Made by a program: the position numbers and the translations under genes. The notes beneath the pieces are model-generated. The model saw nothing but the letters and a program-made list of their open reading frames with translations, made no database searches and was not told the origin of the DNA. Source: Paracoccaceae bacterium (GTDB taxonomy: Bacteria > Pseudomonadota > Alphaproteobacteria > Rhodobacterales > Rhodobacteraceae). Taken from it: a stretch of 64,000 nt of DNA. The stretch is taken from assembly GCA_024236495.1 (NCBI GenBank), contig JACKKJ010000002.1, forward strand, positions 304,501 to 368,500, given 5' to 3'. Positions 7,879 to 17,569 of this stretch are shown one piece after another (position 1 is the first letter of the stretch; every line of letters starts with the position of its first letter).

Positions 7879-8937
7879 TCAGCCCGCGTGGCGCCCGACC
7901 GCCGCCAGAACCTTGTCGGCCAGACCGTCCAGCGCCTCTGGCAGAAGCGAGGGGGCTTCCACCACCTCGCCGGGCGCGGCGTCGAACCTGTCGCGGTGGC
8001 GATTGTAGCGCGGGTCGTAGTGGCGCCGCATCAGGTCTTCCGCCAGCCCGGCGAAGTCGCCCGCGGCAGCAAGCGCACCCCAGGCCTCGATCACTTCAGC
8101 CGCATGCAGGGGGCGCAGAAGCGCGATCGTCTCGTCCAGCCTCTCGCGGTCCTCGGTCAGGTCGGCATAGGCGCGCGCAAGATAGGCGGCCCGCGCCTCG
8201 ACCGGCGCAGCAATGCGAATGCGCGGCGCGGCACCCATCGCAGCCCAAAGCCGCTTGGGAAGCACCAGGTTGCCGACCTTGGAGCTTTCGGCCTCCACCA
8301 CCACCGGCCTGCCGGGGTCAAGCGACGCAAGCGCCATCGCCAGCCGCCCCTCGAAGGCCTTCTGGGTTGGCTGCCCGCCGGCACGGTGCCCGAAAAGAGA
8401 CCCGCGATGGTTCGCCAACGCTTCCAGGTCGATCACCTGCGTGCCGCGCTGCGCCAGCAACCCAAGTATCTCGGTCTTGGCGGACCCGGTGTTGCCGTCC
8501 AGCATGACAACGGGGGCGCGAACATCGCGGTCCTGCAGTTCTTCGACGACAAGCCGGCGCCAGGACTTGTAGCCACCGTGTAGAAGATCGACGCGCCAGC
8601 CGACTTGCGTCAGGATCGTCGCGAAGGAACCCGATCGCTGCCCCCCACGCCAGCAGTAGACCAGCGGCCGCCAGCCCCCGCCCATGATCGACAGCGGCCC
8701 TTCAAGATGCGCTGCGGCGTTTCGCGCAACCAGCGCCGCGCCAAGCTTGCGCGCCAGGAAGGGCGACTGCTGCTTGTAGATGGTGCCGACACGCGCGCGC
8801 TCTGCGTCGTTCAGCACCGGCAGGTTGACCGCGCCCGGCAAATGATCCTCGGCGTATTCCGAGGGTGAACGCACGTCGATCACAGCGTCGAAGCCGTGTC
8901 GGGCAAGCTCGGTAAGTGAGGAAAGCACAAGCGCCAT
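7879..8937 (-). CDS. mnmH: tRNA 2-selenouridine synthase
   Basis: Replaces sulfur by selenium in the wobble 2-thiouridine of Lys, Glu and Gln tRNAs, using selenophosphate from SelD. The 352-residue protein has an N-terminal rhodanese domain (about 1-130; catalytic Cys in PLVYCWRGGQRSGS) and a C-terminal P-loop domain (LDGNTGSAKTEILG). The frame stays open to 9222, but homology begins at MALVLSSLTELA, giving ATG at 8937; the ribosome site there is weak. The gene diverges from copA with 121 bases between starts and converges with selD. Absence of selA or selB in this window fits selenium use in tRNA but cannot exclude selenoproteins elsewhere. Confidence 0.92.
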   Translation of the reverse strand: MALVLSSLTELARHGFDAVIDVRSPSEYAEDHLPGAVNLPVLNDAERARVGTIYKQQSPFLARKLGAALVARNAAAHLEGPLSIMGGGWRPLVYCWRGGQRSGSFATILTQVGWRVDLLHGGYKSWRRLVVEELQDRDVRAPVVMLDGNTGSAKTEILGLLAQRGTQVIDLEALANHRGSLFGHRAGGQPTQKAFEGRLAMALASLDPGRPVVVEAESSKVGNLVLPKRLWAAMGAAPRIRIAAPVEARAAYLARAYADLTEDRERLDETIALLRPLHAAEVIEAWGALAAAGDFAGLAEDLMRRHYDPRYNRHRDRFDAAPGEVVEAPSLLPEALDGLADKVLAAVGRHAG

Positions 8938-9058
8938 GTCGCCGTCATACCCCGGCCTTGCGGATGGCGAAAGGGCGCAACGCCCCGACCGCTTCGTTTC
9001 GGGCGAAGCGTTTGACAATCGCGAGGCAGCGACACATCTAGGGGCGAAAGGATCCACC

Positions 9059-11485
9059 ATGCCCACAGCAACGTTCGCGATCGAAGGAATGTCCTGCGCA
9101 GCCTGCGTGGGGCGCGTCGAACGGACGTTGAAGGCGGTTCCAGGCGTCACGGGCGCGCAGGCAAACCTTGTGGCCGCCACGGCCCTGGTGGAATTCGATA
9201 CCCCGGCGGACGCCCCTGCCATGGCCGAGGCGCTGCGGCGCGCGGGCTATCCCCCGTCGGAAATCGAGACGCGGCTGGATGTAGAGGGCATGACCTGCGC
9301 TTCCTGCGTCGGACGTGTTGAACGGACGTTGAAGGCCGCCCCCGGCGTCACCCTGGCCGAGGTCAACCTGGCGACCCGCTCCGCCAGGGTGCGCTACTAC
9401 CAGGGCCTGACGGATCCGGCCACGCTTGCGGCCCGCGTGACCGGCGCCGGGTACGAGGCGACCCCGCATCGGGACCACGCCACGAAACCGCAGGACCGCC
9501 AGGCGGGGGAAACCGGGGCGCTGGCACGGCGCGCGGTGGTGTCCGCGGTCCTCACCATTCCGGTCGTCGTGCTGGCGATGGGCGCACATGCGATCCCGAC
9601 CTTTCATCACTGGATCATGGGCACGCTGGGGCTTCAGACATCCTGGCTGATCCAGTTCGTCCTGACTGCCCTTGTGCTTTTCGGGCCGGGCCGGCCGTTC
9701 CTGTCGCACGGGGTCCCGGCCCTCATGCGCGGCGCGCCCGAGATGAACTCTCTTGTCGCGCTTGGCAGCCTTGCGGCCTTTGCCTACTCCTCAGTCGCGA
9801 CCTTCGCGCCCTCGCTCCTGCCGGAGACCGCGCGCGACGTCTATTTCGAAGCCGCCGCCACCATCGTCACCCTGATCCTCGTCGGGCGCATGCTTGAGGC
9901 CCGCGCCAAAGGCCGCGCCGGAGAGGCGATCCGCCGCCTGGTGGGCCTGCGACCGGACACGGCGCGGGTCGAACGCGACGGCGACGTGGCCGAAGTCGCG
10001 GTCGAGGCGCTGCATCCCGGCGATGTCGTCCGGCTTGCCCCGGGCGAGCGGGTCGCAGTCGACGGGGTGGTGGTTGAAGGTCACGGCTGGATCGACGAAA
10101 GCATGCTGACCGGCGAACCCGCGCCCGTCGAGAAAGCCGAAGGCGCGGGCGTCACCGGGGGAACGGTGAACGGCGCCGCGGCGCTGACCTACCGCGTGAC
10201 GGCCACCGGCGCCGACACGGTCCTGTCGCGGATCATCCGCCTGGTCGAGGAGGCACAGGCCGGCAAGCTGCCAGTGCAGGCGCTGGTCGACCGCATCACC
10301 TTCTGGTTCGTTCCGGCGGTCATGGCGACATCGCTGCTGACCTTCGTCCTCTGGCTGGCCCTCGGCCCCGCCCCGGCACTGAGCCACGCGCTTGTCGCGG
10401 CCATCGCCGTCCTCATCATCGCCTGCCCCTGCGCGATGGGACTTGCGACCCCGGTGTCGATCCTTGTCGGCACAGGGCGCGGGGCGGAACGGGGCGTATT
10501 GTTCCGTCGGGGCGACGCGCTTCAGCGCCTGTCGGAGGTCGGGATCGTCGCGTTCGACAAGACCGGCACGCTGACCGAAGGCCACCCCAAGCTGACCGAG
10601 ATCGAGCCCGCCGAAGGGGTCAACGCCGATGACGTCCTGCGCCTCGCGGCCAGCGCCGAGGTGCGATCGGAACACCCGCTGGCGCGGGCGATCGTTGCTG
10701 CCGCCACGGCTCGTGGCCTTGCGCTTGTCGATGCAAGCGGCGTCGAGGCCAGGCCGGGGCGCGGACTTGCCGCCCGTGTTGCGGGGCACGACATCCTGAT
10801 CGGCAATGCCCGCGCGCTCGGAGAGGCGGGGATCGAATGCGAAAGCCTTGCGGGACGCGGCATCGCGCTGGCCGAACAGGGCCGCACGCCGATCCTTGTC
10901 GCCATCGATGGGCGCGCGGCGGCGCTGCTTGCCGTCGCGGACCCGATCAAACCTGGCGCCGCCGAAGCCATCGCGGCGCTACACCGCGCCGGGCTGAAGA
11001 CCGCGATGATTTCGGGTGACACGCAGGCGACGGCGCGGGCGGTGGCCGGCCGGCTGGGGATCGACGAGGTGCGCGCCGAGGTGCTTCCCGAAGGCAAGGT
11101 CGCGGCCTTGCGCGATATCGCCGGGTCAGGTCCCGTCGCCTTTGTCGGCGATGGCATCAACGACGCGCCCGCGCTTGCCGCCGCCGATGTCGGCATCGCC
11201 ATGGGCACCGGCACCGACGTGGCCATCGAAAGTGCCGAGGTCGTCCTGATGGGGGGCGACCCGGGCGCGGTGGCCACCGCGATCACCCTGTCGCGCGCCA
11301 CGATGCGAAACATCCGCCAGAACCTTTTCTGGGCGTTCGGCTACAACGTGGTCCTGATCCCGGTCGCGGCGGGGCTCATGTTCCCGCTTGGCGGGCCGCT
11401 CCTGTCGCCGATGCTCGCAGCCGGGGCGATGGCGCTGTCCTCTGTCTTCGTGGTGACAAACGCGCTGCGCCTGCGCCGCGCGTGA
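9059..11485 (+). CDS. copA: Copper-exporting P1B-type ATPase
   Basis: Inner-membrane pump (808 residues) that exports Cu(I) from the cytoplasm. Two N-terminal heavy-metal domains carry the metal motifs MSCAAC (about 11-16) and MTCASC; then membrane helices with the metal channel motif CPC (456-458), the phosphorylated Asp in DKTGT (Asp500), GDGINDAPALA, and a final helix pair. The preferred start is ATG at 9059, which opens the first metal-binding domain; the upstream open frame has no homology. TTGACA (9012-9017) may be a -35 element. It is distinct from the second copper ATPase ccoI in this window: CopA-like pumps detoxify, CcoI feeds oxidase assembly. It ends 4 bases from a convergent ABC permease gene. 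Confidence 0.93.
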   Translation: MPTATFAIEGMSCAACVGRVERTLKAVPGVTGAQANLVAATALVEFDTPADAPAMAEALRRAGYPPSEIETRLDVEGMTCASCVGRVERTLKAAPGVTLAEVNLATRSARVRYYQGLTDPATLAARVTGAGYEATPHRDHATKPQDRQAGETGALARRAVVSAVLTIPVVVLAMGAHAIPTFHHWIMGTLGLQTSWLIQFVLTALVLFGPGRPFLSHGVPALMRGAPEMNSLVALGSLAAFAYSSVATFAPSLLPETARDVYFEAAATIVTLILVGRMLEARAKGRAGEAIRRLVGLRPDTARVERDGDVAEVAVEALHPGDVVRLAPGERVAVDGVVVEGHGWIDESMLTGEPAPVEKAEGAGVTGGTVNGAAALTYRVTATGADTVLSRIIRLVEEAQAGKLPVQALVDRITFWFVPAVMATSLLTFVLWLALGPAPALSHALVAAIAVLIIACPCAMGLATPVSILVGTGRGAERGVLFRRGDALQRLSEVGIVAFDKTGTLTEGHPKLTEIEPAEGVNADDVLRLAASAEVRSEHPLARAIVAAATARGLALVDASGVEARPGRGLAARVAGHDILIGNARALGEAGIECESLAGRGIALAEQGRTPILVAIDGRAAALLAVADPIKPGAAEAIAALHRAGLKTAMISGDTQATARAVAGRLGIDEVRAEVLPEGKVAALRDIAGSGPVAFVGDGINDAPALAAADVGIAMGTGTDVAIESAEVVLMGGDPGAVATAITLSRATMRNIRQNLFWAFGYNVVLIPVAAGLMFPLGGPLLSPMLAAGAMALSSVFVVTNALRLRRA

Positions 11486-11489
11486 CGGG

Positions 11490-14033
11490 CTATTCGGTCG
11501 CGCGCAGCACCCGCGCGGGCCGCGCCCCAAGGGCCGGCAGGGCAAAGATCAACCCCGCCAGAAGCGTTGCGGCCACCCCGCCCGCCACGATCGCCAGCGC
11601 AGAGACCGGTTCGAACCGATAGGACACATCCATCACGAAATGCATGACGGCAAAACCCGCCGCCGCGCCAAAACCGATCGCGACCCCGCCCGCCGCCGCC
11701 CCCATCAGCGCCGAACGCAGGGCGAAGCTTGCAAGGATCGTCCCGCGCGTCGCCCCAAGCGTCTTGAGGATCGCTGCCTCGTAGGTGCGCGCGCGCTGCC
11801 CGGCCGCAGCGGCCCCGATCAGCACGACGGCGCCGGTCAGGAGCGTGATGCCCGCCGCAATCGCGGTCGCCTGCGCGATGGCGCGCAGAACCTCCGACAC
11901 GCGATCGACCACCTCGCGGACGGGTATTGCGGTGATGTTCGGCCAGGCGCCCGCCGCATCGCGCAGAACCCGCGCCTCGGCGGCGCGGTCCGCGTAGACG
12001 GTCGAGATGAAGCTGTGCGGTGCGCCGGCAAGCGCCGCAGGGTTCAGCATCATCACGAAGCCGATGCCCGCGGTCGAAAAATCGACCTCCCGCAGGGATG
12101 TGATCCGTGCCTCGATCTCCCGCCCGAGGACGTTCACGGTGACGCTGTCGCCAAGCTTGAGGCCCAGTTCCGCTGCCTCTTCCGCCGCAAAGCTCATCTC
12201 AGGCGGGCCTGCGTAGCCTTCGGGCCACCAGGATCCCGCGACGATCTTGGTTTCGGCGGGCGGTTGGTCTGCATAGGTCAGGCCGCGATCGCCGCGCAGC
12301 ACCCAGTGATCACCGGCGACCTCGCGCGCGTCCCGGCCGTTGATCCGCGTCACCACGCCGCGCAGCATCGGCGCGGTATCGACCTTGTGAACACCTTCGG
12401 ACCCGGCAAGACGGGCGCGGAATTCGTCGATCTGGTCCTGCTGGATGTCGATGAAGAAGAACGAGGGCGCGACTTCGGGCAGGTCGCGATCGATGGCCGC
12501 GCGCAGGTTCGCGTCGATCTGGCCAACGGCGGCCAGGACCGAAAGGCCCAGCCCAAGCGCCAGGACGACCGCGCTGGCCTCTTCCCGCGGCCCGGCCACG
12601 GCGGCAAGTGCCAGGCGCAGGCCCGGACGCCCCGCGGCGCGATGCGACAGCGCACGCGCCAGGCGCCGGAGAACCCAGGCCGCCCCCGCCAGCAACGCCA
12701 GCGCGGCCGCGATGCCGCCTAGCGTGCCCAGCGCCAGTTGCGGCACCGCCGCAAGGGCGACCGCGATCAGGACGAACAGGATCAGGAGGCCTGCAAGAAG
12801 AAACGCCGCCCCCCACCCCGGCCAACGCCGCCGCGCCCCCCCCAGATTGCGGAACAGGGCGGCCGCGCGCACCTCCCGCACCCGCAGGAGCGGCCAGAGC
12901 GTGAAGATCGCGACCGTCAGCAAGCCATAGATCGCCGCCTCGAAGGCGGGCCCGAACGCGGGTTCGACCATGACCGGTATCGGCAGAAGCCCCGCCGCCA
13001 ATGGTGCCGCCACGACCGGCAGCGCGATACCCGCCGCCACACCCAGCGCAATCGCGATCAGCGCAACGCCACCGACCTGCAGGACATAGACCAGAAGGAT
13101 CGTCCGGCTTTCTGCCCCCACGGCCTTCAGCGCCGCGATCGTCCGCGTCTTGCCGTCAAGATAGGATCGCACCGCCGAGGCGATGCCCACGCCACCCACG
13201 GCAAGCCCCGCCAGACCGACCAGCACCAGAAAGGATCCCATACGATCGACGAACCTTTCAGCGCCCGGCGCCCCGCGCCGCGCATCCTGCCAGCGCATCC
13301 CCTTGTCGCGAAAAGCCCGCTCTGCCGTTTGTTCGATCTGGTCGAGGTTGGCACCGGCCGACAGGCGCAACCGGTAGCGGCTGTCATAGACGCTGCCGGG
13401 TTCAAGCAGCCCCGCGCCGTCCAGCGCCGCGCTGCGCACAATGGTTTGCGGACCAAGAAGAAAGCCGCGCATCGCCCCGTCCGGCGCCCGTTCGATCCGC
13501 GCCGCAAGCCGGAACTCTGCCAACCCCAATCGGAACCGGTCGCCCACGGCAAGGCCAAGCCGGTCGGCCAGAACCGCGTCCATCACCGCACCCGGGGCGC
13601 CGTCGGCCACGGCAAGCGCTTCGTCCAGCGGCATCGCGGGGTCAAGCTCCACAGCCCCGATCAGCGGATAGGCGTTGTCGACCGCCTTGACTTGCGTCAG
13701 CGCGCGTTCGGCCGCATCGCCCTCGCCGACGACCGCCATCGAGCGGAAGTCGATGATCTCGGACACCGCATCGGCATGGCCTGCCATGAAGGCCCGTTCC
13801 TCCGGGGTCGCCATGCGGTAGGTGAACGACATCTGCGCGTCGCCGCCAAGAAGCGCGGCACCTTCGCGCGCCAGCGAATCCGACACCGCGCTGCGCACGG
13901 TCCCGACCGCCGCGATCGCCGCCACGCCAAGGACAAGACAGACGACGAAGACCGCAAAGCCGCGCAGGCCGCCGCGCAGGTCGCGGCGCGCGATGGACAG
14001 GGCCACGCGAAGCGGTGTGGCGGTCGGGGTCAC
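11490..14033 (-). CDS. FtsX-family ABC transporter permease (YbbP-like)
   Basis: Large membrane protein of 847 residues with an N-terminal helix (ALSIARRDLRGGLRGFAVFVV), a long periplasmic region, a central helix cluster and a C-terminal FtsX domain with three helices, the YbbP/LolC-type layout. With the ATPase encoded just upstream it forms an ABC complex of the MacB/LolCDE class that works on periplasmic or envelope substrates instead of classical import; the substrate is unknown. The start is GTG at 14033, overlapping the ATPase stop by four bases, a sign of translational coupling. In E. coli the homologous ybbA-ybbP pair also neighbours the esterase gene tesA, as here. Confidence 0.88.
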   Translation of the reverse strand: MTPTATPLRVALSIARRDLRGGLRGFAVFVVCLVLGVAAIAAVGTVRSAVSDSLAREGAALLGGDAQMSFTYRMATPEERAFMAGHADAVSEIIDFRSMAVVGEGDAAERALTQVKAVDNAYPLIGAVELDPAMPLDEALAVADGAPGAVMDAVLADRLGLAVGDRFRLGLAEFRLAARIERAPDGAMRGFLLGPQTIVRSAALDGAGLLEPGSVYDSRYRLRLSAGANLDQIEQTAERAFRDKGMRWQDARRGAPGAERFVDRMGSFLVLVGLAGLAVGGVGIASAVRSYLDGKTRTIAALKAVGAESRTILLVYVLQVGGVALIAIALGVAAGIALPVVAAPLAAGLLPIPVMVEPAFGPAFEAAIYGLLTVAIFTLWPLLRVREVRAAALFRNLGGARRRWPGWGAAFLLAGLLILFVLIAVALAAVPQLALGTLGGIAAALALLAGAAWVLRRLARALSHRAAGRPGLRLALAAVAGPREEASAVVLALGLGLSVLAAVGQIDANLRAAIDRDLPEVAPSFFFIDIQQDQIDEFRARLAGSEGVHKVDTAPMLRGVVTRINGRDAREVAGDHWVLRGDRGLTYADQPPAETKIVAGSWWPEGYAGPPEMSFAAEEAAELGLKLGDSVTVNVLGREIEARITSLREVDFSTAGIGFVMMLNPAALAGAPHSFISTVYADRAAEARVLRDAAGAWPNITAIPVREVVDRVSEVLRAIAQATAIAAGITLLTGAVVLIGAAAAGQRARTYEAAILKTLGATRGTILASFALRSALMGAAAGGVAIGFGAAAGFAVMHFVMDVSYRFEPVSALAIVAGGVAATLLAGLIFALPALGARPARVLRATE

Positions 14034-14710
14034 ACGGCATCCTCCGCCGCCAGCGCGCCGTCGGCCAGCCGCACGATCCGGTCGCAGCGTTCGGCCAGTT
14101 CCGGCGCGTGGGTGACGAGCACAAGCGTTGCCCCGTGCCGGTCACGCAGGCCGAACAGAAGTTCCATGATCGCGCCGCCCGTGCGGCTGTCGAGGTTGCC
14201 GGTCGGTTCATCGGCCAGAAAGATCTTCGGCCGGGGCGCGGCGGCCCGCGCCAGCGCCACGCGCTGCTGTTCGCCCCCCGAAAGCTCTGCCGGGTAATGC
14301 CCGAGGCGGCCGCCAAGACCCATGGCGTCCAGCTCTGCCCGGGCGCGATCGAAGGCGTCGCGGGCCCCGGCCAGTTCCAGCGGAATCGCGACATTCTCAA
14401 GCGCGGTCATCGTCGGAATAAGGTGGAAGCTCTGGAAAACGATACCCATATTGTCCCGGCGGAACCGGGCCAATGCGTCCTCGCCCATCGTCGTCAGATC
14501 CTGGCCCAGCGCCTCGACCCGGCCCGATGTGGCGCGTTCAAGCCCGCCCATCAGCATGAGGAGCGAAGATTTGCCCGACCCCGAAGGCCCGATCAGCCCG
14601 AGACTTTCGCCCCGCGCGACCGACAGCGTGATGCCCTTGAGGATCTCGACAGGCCCGGCGTTGCCTGCAAGCGTCAGCCTTGCCGCTTCGAGGCTTAGAA
14701 CCTTGTCCAT
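14030..14710 (-). CDS. ABC transporter ATP-binding protein (YbbA/LolD-like)
   Basis: Nucleotide-binding subunit of 226 residues that powers the FtsX-type permease encoded next to it. It shows Walker A GPSGSGKSS (about 41-49), the Q-loop region FQSFHLIPTMTALENV, signature LSGGEQQRVALARA, Walker B IFLADEPTGNLD and the switch His in LVTHAPELA. Sequence and length match the LolD/MacB/YbbA group. It starts 46 bases from the divergent GDSL esterase gene, so the promoters share a very short region. Confidence 0.92.
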   Translation of the reverse strand: MDKVLSLEAARLTLAGNAGPVEILKGITLSVARGESLGLIGPSGSGKSSLLMLMGGLERATSGRVEALGQDLTTMGEDALARFRRDNMGIVFQSFHLIPTMTALENVAIPLELAGARDAFDRARAELDAMGLGGRLGHYPAELSGGEQQRVALARAAAPRPKIFLADEPTGNLDSRTGGAIMELLFGLRDRHGATLVLVTHAPELAERCDRIVRLADGALAAEDAV

Positions 14711-14756
14711 CGCTGCCCGTTTCCGCCTGTCCCGTTTCTTCTACCGATATGGGGCG

Positions 14757-15416
14757 ATGGCCCGTGCGCGCAACCTTGCCGTTGCGCTTGCGGTCATCTT
14801 TCTCGGCGTGGCGCCTGCCGTGGCGGCGCCGGTCACGATCGTGGCGCTTGGCGACAGCCTGACGGCGGGGTACGGCCTGCCGCCCGAGGACGGCTTCGTC
14901 GCGCAGCTTCAGCGCTGGCTTGATGCACGCGGCGCCCAGGCGACCGTCCTCAACGCAGGCGTTTCCGGCGACACGACGGCGGGCGGGCTGGCGCGCACAG
15001 ACTGGGCGCTGGTGCCCGAGACGAGGGCGATGATCGTAACGCTGGGCGGGAACGACCTGCTTCGCGGCCTGCCGCCCGAGGAATCGCGCGCCAATCTTGA
15101 CGCGATCCTCGACAAGGCGGACGCACGCGACCTGCCCGTGCTTCTTGTGCCGATGATCGCACCGGCAAACTACGGCCCGGACTACAAGGCGTCCTTCGAC
15201 GCGATCTATCCGGACCTTGCAGCCAGGCACGGCGCGCGGCTTGGCACGCCCTTCCTTGGCCCGATCCTGTCGATGCCGGACCAGGCAGCAGCGCTTCGCG
15301 ACTACATGCAGCCTGACGGGCTGCACCCAAGCAGCGCCGGCGTCGCGATCATCGTCGAGGCGCTTGGCCCCGAGGTCGTGGCCCTGATCGACGAGGCGAA
15401 CGGCAAGGCACCCTGA
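14757..15416 (+). CDS. tesA: Periplasmic GDSL arylesterase/lysophospholipase (TesA-like)
   Basis: SGNH hydrolase of 219 residues that cleaves acyl-CoA, lysophospholipid or aryl esters in the periplasm. An N-terminal signal peptide (residues 1 to about 23, ending APAVAA) precedes block I VALGDSLTAGYGLP with the nucleophile Ser, block III GGNDLLRG and block V DGLHPSSAG with catalytic Asp and His. The start ATG at 14757 is supported by the signal peptide. It diverges from the YbbA/YbbP-type ABC genes; the same neighbourhood occurs in enterobacteria, hinting at a joint envelope-lipid role (inference). Confidence 0.9.
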   Translation: MARARNLAVALAVIFLGVAPAVAAPVTIVALGDSLTAGYGLPPEDGFVAQLQRWLDARGAQATVLNAGVSGDTTAGGLARTDWALVPETRAMIVTLGGNDLLRGLPPEESRANLDAILDKADARDLPVLLVPMIAPANYGPDYKASFDAIYPDLAARHGARLGTPFLGPILSMPDQAAALRDYMQPDGLHPSSAGVAIIVEALGPEVVALIDEANGKAP

Positions 15417-15437
15417 CATCCACCCGCGACAGGCAGG

Positions 15438-17474
15438 CTACCACCTTATGCCCATCCGGAGCGCGTCATAGATGCCCGCGTGGATGTTACGCGCCGCCAC
15501 CGCGTCGCCGATCCGGTAAAGGTCAAAACGCCCCTCGCCGTTTCTTGAGGGAAACAAGGGCCCTGACGTGCGCAGCGCGGTATAATCCACCGCGCCAAGG
15601 TTGCGGCTTTGCGGCTTCAGCGCGAAGTAAAGCTCATCCAGCGGCCTTGTCCCGTGCTCGACCACGACCCTGTCAGCGCGCCGTTCCTCCGACCAGCCGG
15701 GTGCGAAGTCCGACCCGAAGGTCGCGACAAGTTCGTTCCCTTCGCGCCGGACGCCCAACAGGCGCGTGTTGATCGTCACCTTCGTTCCGGTTTCGTGGAA
15801 GGCGCGCATGTAGGGCACATGGTTCATCCCGCCCATGTCGGGAGCGAAGAAGCGTTCGGGCGTGACAAGCTCCACTTCGGCCCCGGCCCGCGCCGCGACC
15901 TCTGCCGCCGTCATGCCGGCATGGGCACCGCCGTCGTCGTAGACCAGCACACGGCCCGCTGCCTTGACCTCGCCGGTGGTGATGTCCCAGCTTGAGGTCG
16001 TCAGGTTTTCTCCGTCCATCTCGGGCGCCTGCGGAAGCCCCCCGGTCGCGATCACCACGACCTCCGGTTCCAGCGCCAGGACGTCCTCGGCCTCCGCGTA
16101 GATGTTGTAGCGGACCTCGACCCCCAGACGCTCCAGCTCGGCGAGCCGCCAGTCGATGATGCCGATCATCTCCTTCCGGCGCGGATTGGCGGCAAGGACG
16201 TTCACCTGCCCACCCGCCCGGTCCGACGCCTCCAGCACCGTGACACGGTGCCCCCGTTCGCCCGCCACGCGCGCGGCCTCAAGCCCCGCAGGCCCCGCCC
16301 CGACGACGACGACGCGCTTGGGCGAATGGGCTTTGGCAATGTCGTGCGGCATCCGCGCCTCGCGCCCGGTCGCGGCATTGTGGATGCACAGCGCCTCACC
16401 GCCCTCGTAGATGCGGTCAAGGCAATAGGTTGCGCCGACGCAGGGTCGGATGCGGTCCTCGACCCCGGCCATCACCTTGGCAACGATATGCGGATCGGCG
16501 ATATGCGCCCGTGTCATCCCCACCATATCCAGCTTGCCCGCCGCGATGGCATGGCGCGCCGTCGCCACGTCCGGGATGCGCGCCGCGTGAAAGACCGGGA
16601 ACCGGGTCGCCGCCCGGACCTCGCCCGCGAAATCGAGATGCGGCGCGCTGCGCATCCCCTGGATCGGGATCACCCCGGTCAGCGCGGCATCCGTCTCCAG
16701 ATGCCCGCGAATCAGGTTGATGAAGTCGAACTTGCCCGAACCCGCGATGCGCCGGGCGATCTCCACGCCCTCTTCACGGCTCAAGCCCTTGTCCCAGTCC
16801 TCGTCCGCGACCATACGGATCCCGACGATGAAATCCGGCCCGACCGCCTCGCGAACCGCGTCAATCACCGCCCAGGTGAAACGCAGCCGGTTGTCGAGCG
16901 ATCCCCCCCAGTCGTCGTCCCGTTGATTGGTGGCTGGCGACCAGAAGCTGTCCATCAGGTGCCCGTAGGACTCGAATTCGATCCCGTCCAGGCCCGCCGC
17001 CTGCATTCGCGCCGCCGCGCTGGCGTAATCGGCGACGATTCTTTCGATATCCCAATCCTCAGCTTCTTTCGGAAAGGCCCGGTGCGCCGCTTCACGCACC
17101 GGAGAGGCAGAAAGAACCGGCAGCCAGTCAGCCTTGTTCCATCCGGTCCGGCGGCCCAGATGGGTCAGCTGGATCATCACTGCCGCCCCATGTTCGTGCA
17201 CATCGTCTGCCAGCGCCCTGAGTGGCGCGACGATCTCGTCCTTGTAGGCGTGCAGGTTTCCGAAGGCCGCCGGGCTGTCGGCGCTGACCAGCGCCGATCC
17301 CGCCGTCATGGTCAGTGCGATCCCGCCCTTCGCCTTCTCTCGGTGGTAAAGGCGGTAGCGTTCAAGCGGCAGGCCATCCTCGGCGTACGAGGGTTCGTGC
17401 GCGGTCGACATGATCCTGTTTCGCAGGGTCAAATGCTTCAGGCGGTAGGGCTGCAACAGGGGATCGTTCGACAT
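15438..17474 (-). CDS. NADH:flavin oxidoreductase, TMADH/DgcA-like N-demethylase
   Basis: 678-residue protein of the Old-yellow-enzyme/trimethylamine-dehydrogenase family: an FMN TIM barrel (about 1-340), an iron-sulfur segment, then an FAD/NAD-binding domain (VVVVGAGPAGLEAARVAGER, about 385-404). The cluster segment shows Cys345, Cys351 and Cys363, with Ala at 348 where trimethylamine dehydrogenase has Cys. The stretch CVGATYCLDRIYEGGEALC resembles dimethylglycine demethylase DgcA and stachydrine/N-methylproline demethylases, so oxidative N-demethylation of an osmolyte is likely. 2,4-dienoyl-CoA reductase is the alternative. No dgcB-like gene is adjacent. Released formaldehyde would suit the serine-cycle genes 13 kb away, but the link is inference. 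Confidence 0.75.
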   Translation of the reverse strand: MSNDPLLQPYRLKHLTLRNRIMSTAHEPSYAEDGLPLERYRLYHREKAKGGIALTMTAGSALVSADSPAAFGNLHAYKDEIVAPLRALADDVHEHGAAVMIQLTHLGRRTGWNKADWLPVLSASPVREAAHRAFPKEAEDWDIERIVADYASAAARMQAAGLDGIEFESYGHLMDSFWSPATNQRDDDWGGSLDNRLRFTWAVIDAVREAVGPDFIVGIRMVADEDWDKGLSREEGVEIARRIAGSGKFDFINLIRGHLETDAALTGVIPIQGMRSAPHLDFAGEVRAATRFPVFHAARIPDVATARHAIAAGKLDMVGMTRAHIADPHIVAKVMAGVEDRIRPCVGATYCLDRIYEGGEALCIHNAATGREARMPHDIAKAHSPKRVVVVGAGPAGLEAARVAGERGHRVTVLEASDRAGGQVNVLAANPRRKEMIGIIDWRLAELERLGVEVRYNIYAEAEDVLALEPEVVVIATGGLPQAPEMDGENLTTSSWDITTGEVKAAGRVLVYDDGGAHAGMTAAEVAARAGAEVELVTPERFFAPDMGGMNHVPYMRAFHETGTKVTINTRLLGVRREGNELVATFGSDFAPGWSEERRADRVVVEHGTRPLDELYFALKPQSRNLGAVDYTALRTSGPLFPSRNGEGRFDLYRIGDAVAARNIHAGIYDALRMGIRW

Positions 17475-17569
17475 TCGGGCACCTCCGCGCCCATCGTCAC
17501 CGCCCGCCGCAAAGACCTCTGGTCAATTCGCGTCAGGAAATGGAGACTGCGCGTCAATTCGGAGGTTCC

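Noticed and set aside
9012..9040. CueR-type copper promoter before copA
   Set aside because: TTGACA is present, but the -10 element is poor and the 19-base spacer with a dyad expected for CueR is not seen.
8938..9222. N-terminal extension of mnmH
   Set aside because: The frame stays open to 9222, but the extra residues show no homology and would overlap the copA start and promoter region.
12738..14297. Plus-strand open frame of 519 codons opposite the FtsX permease
   Set aside because: Composition is typical of an antisense shadow; the minus strand encodes a normal permease and ATPase.
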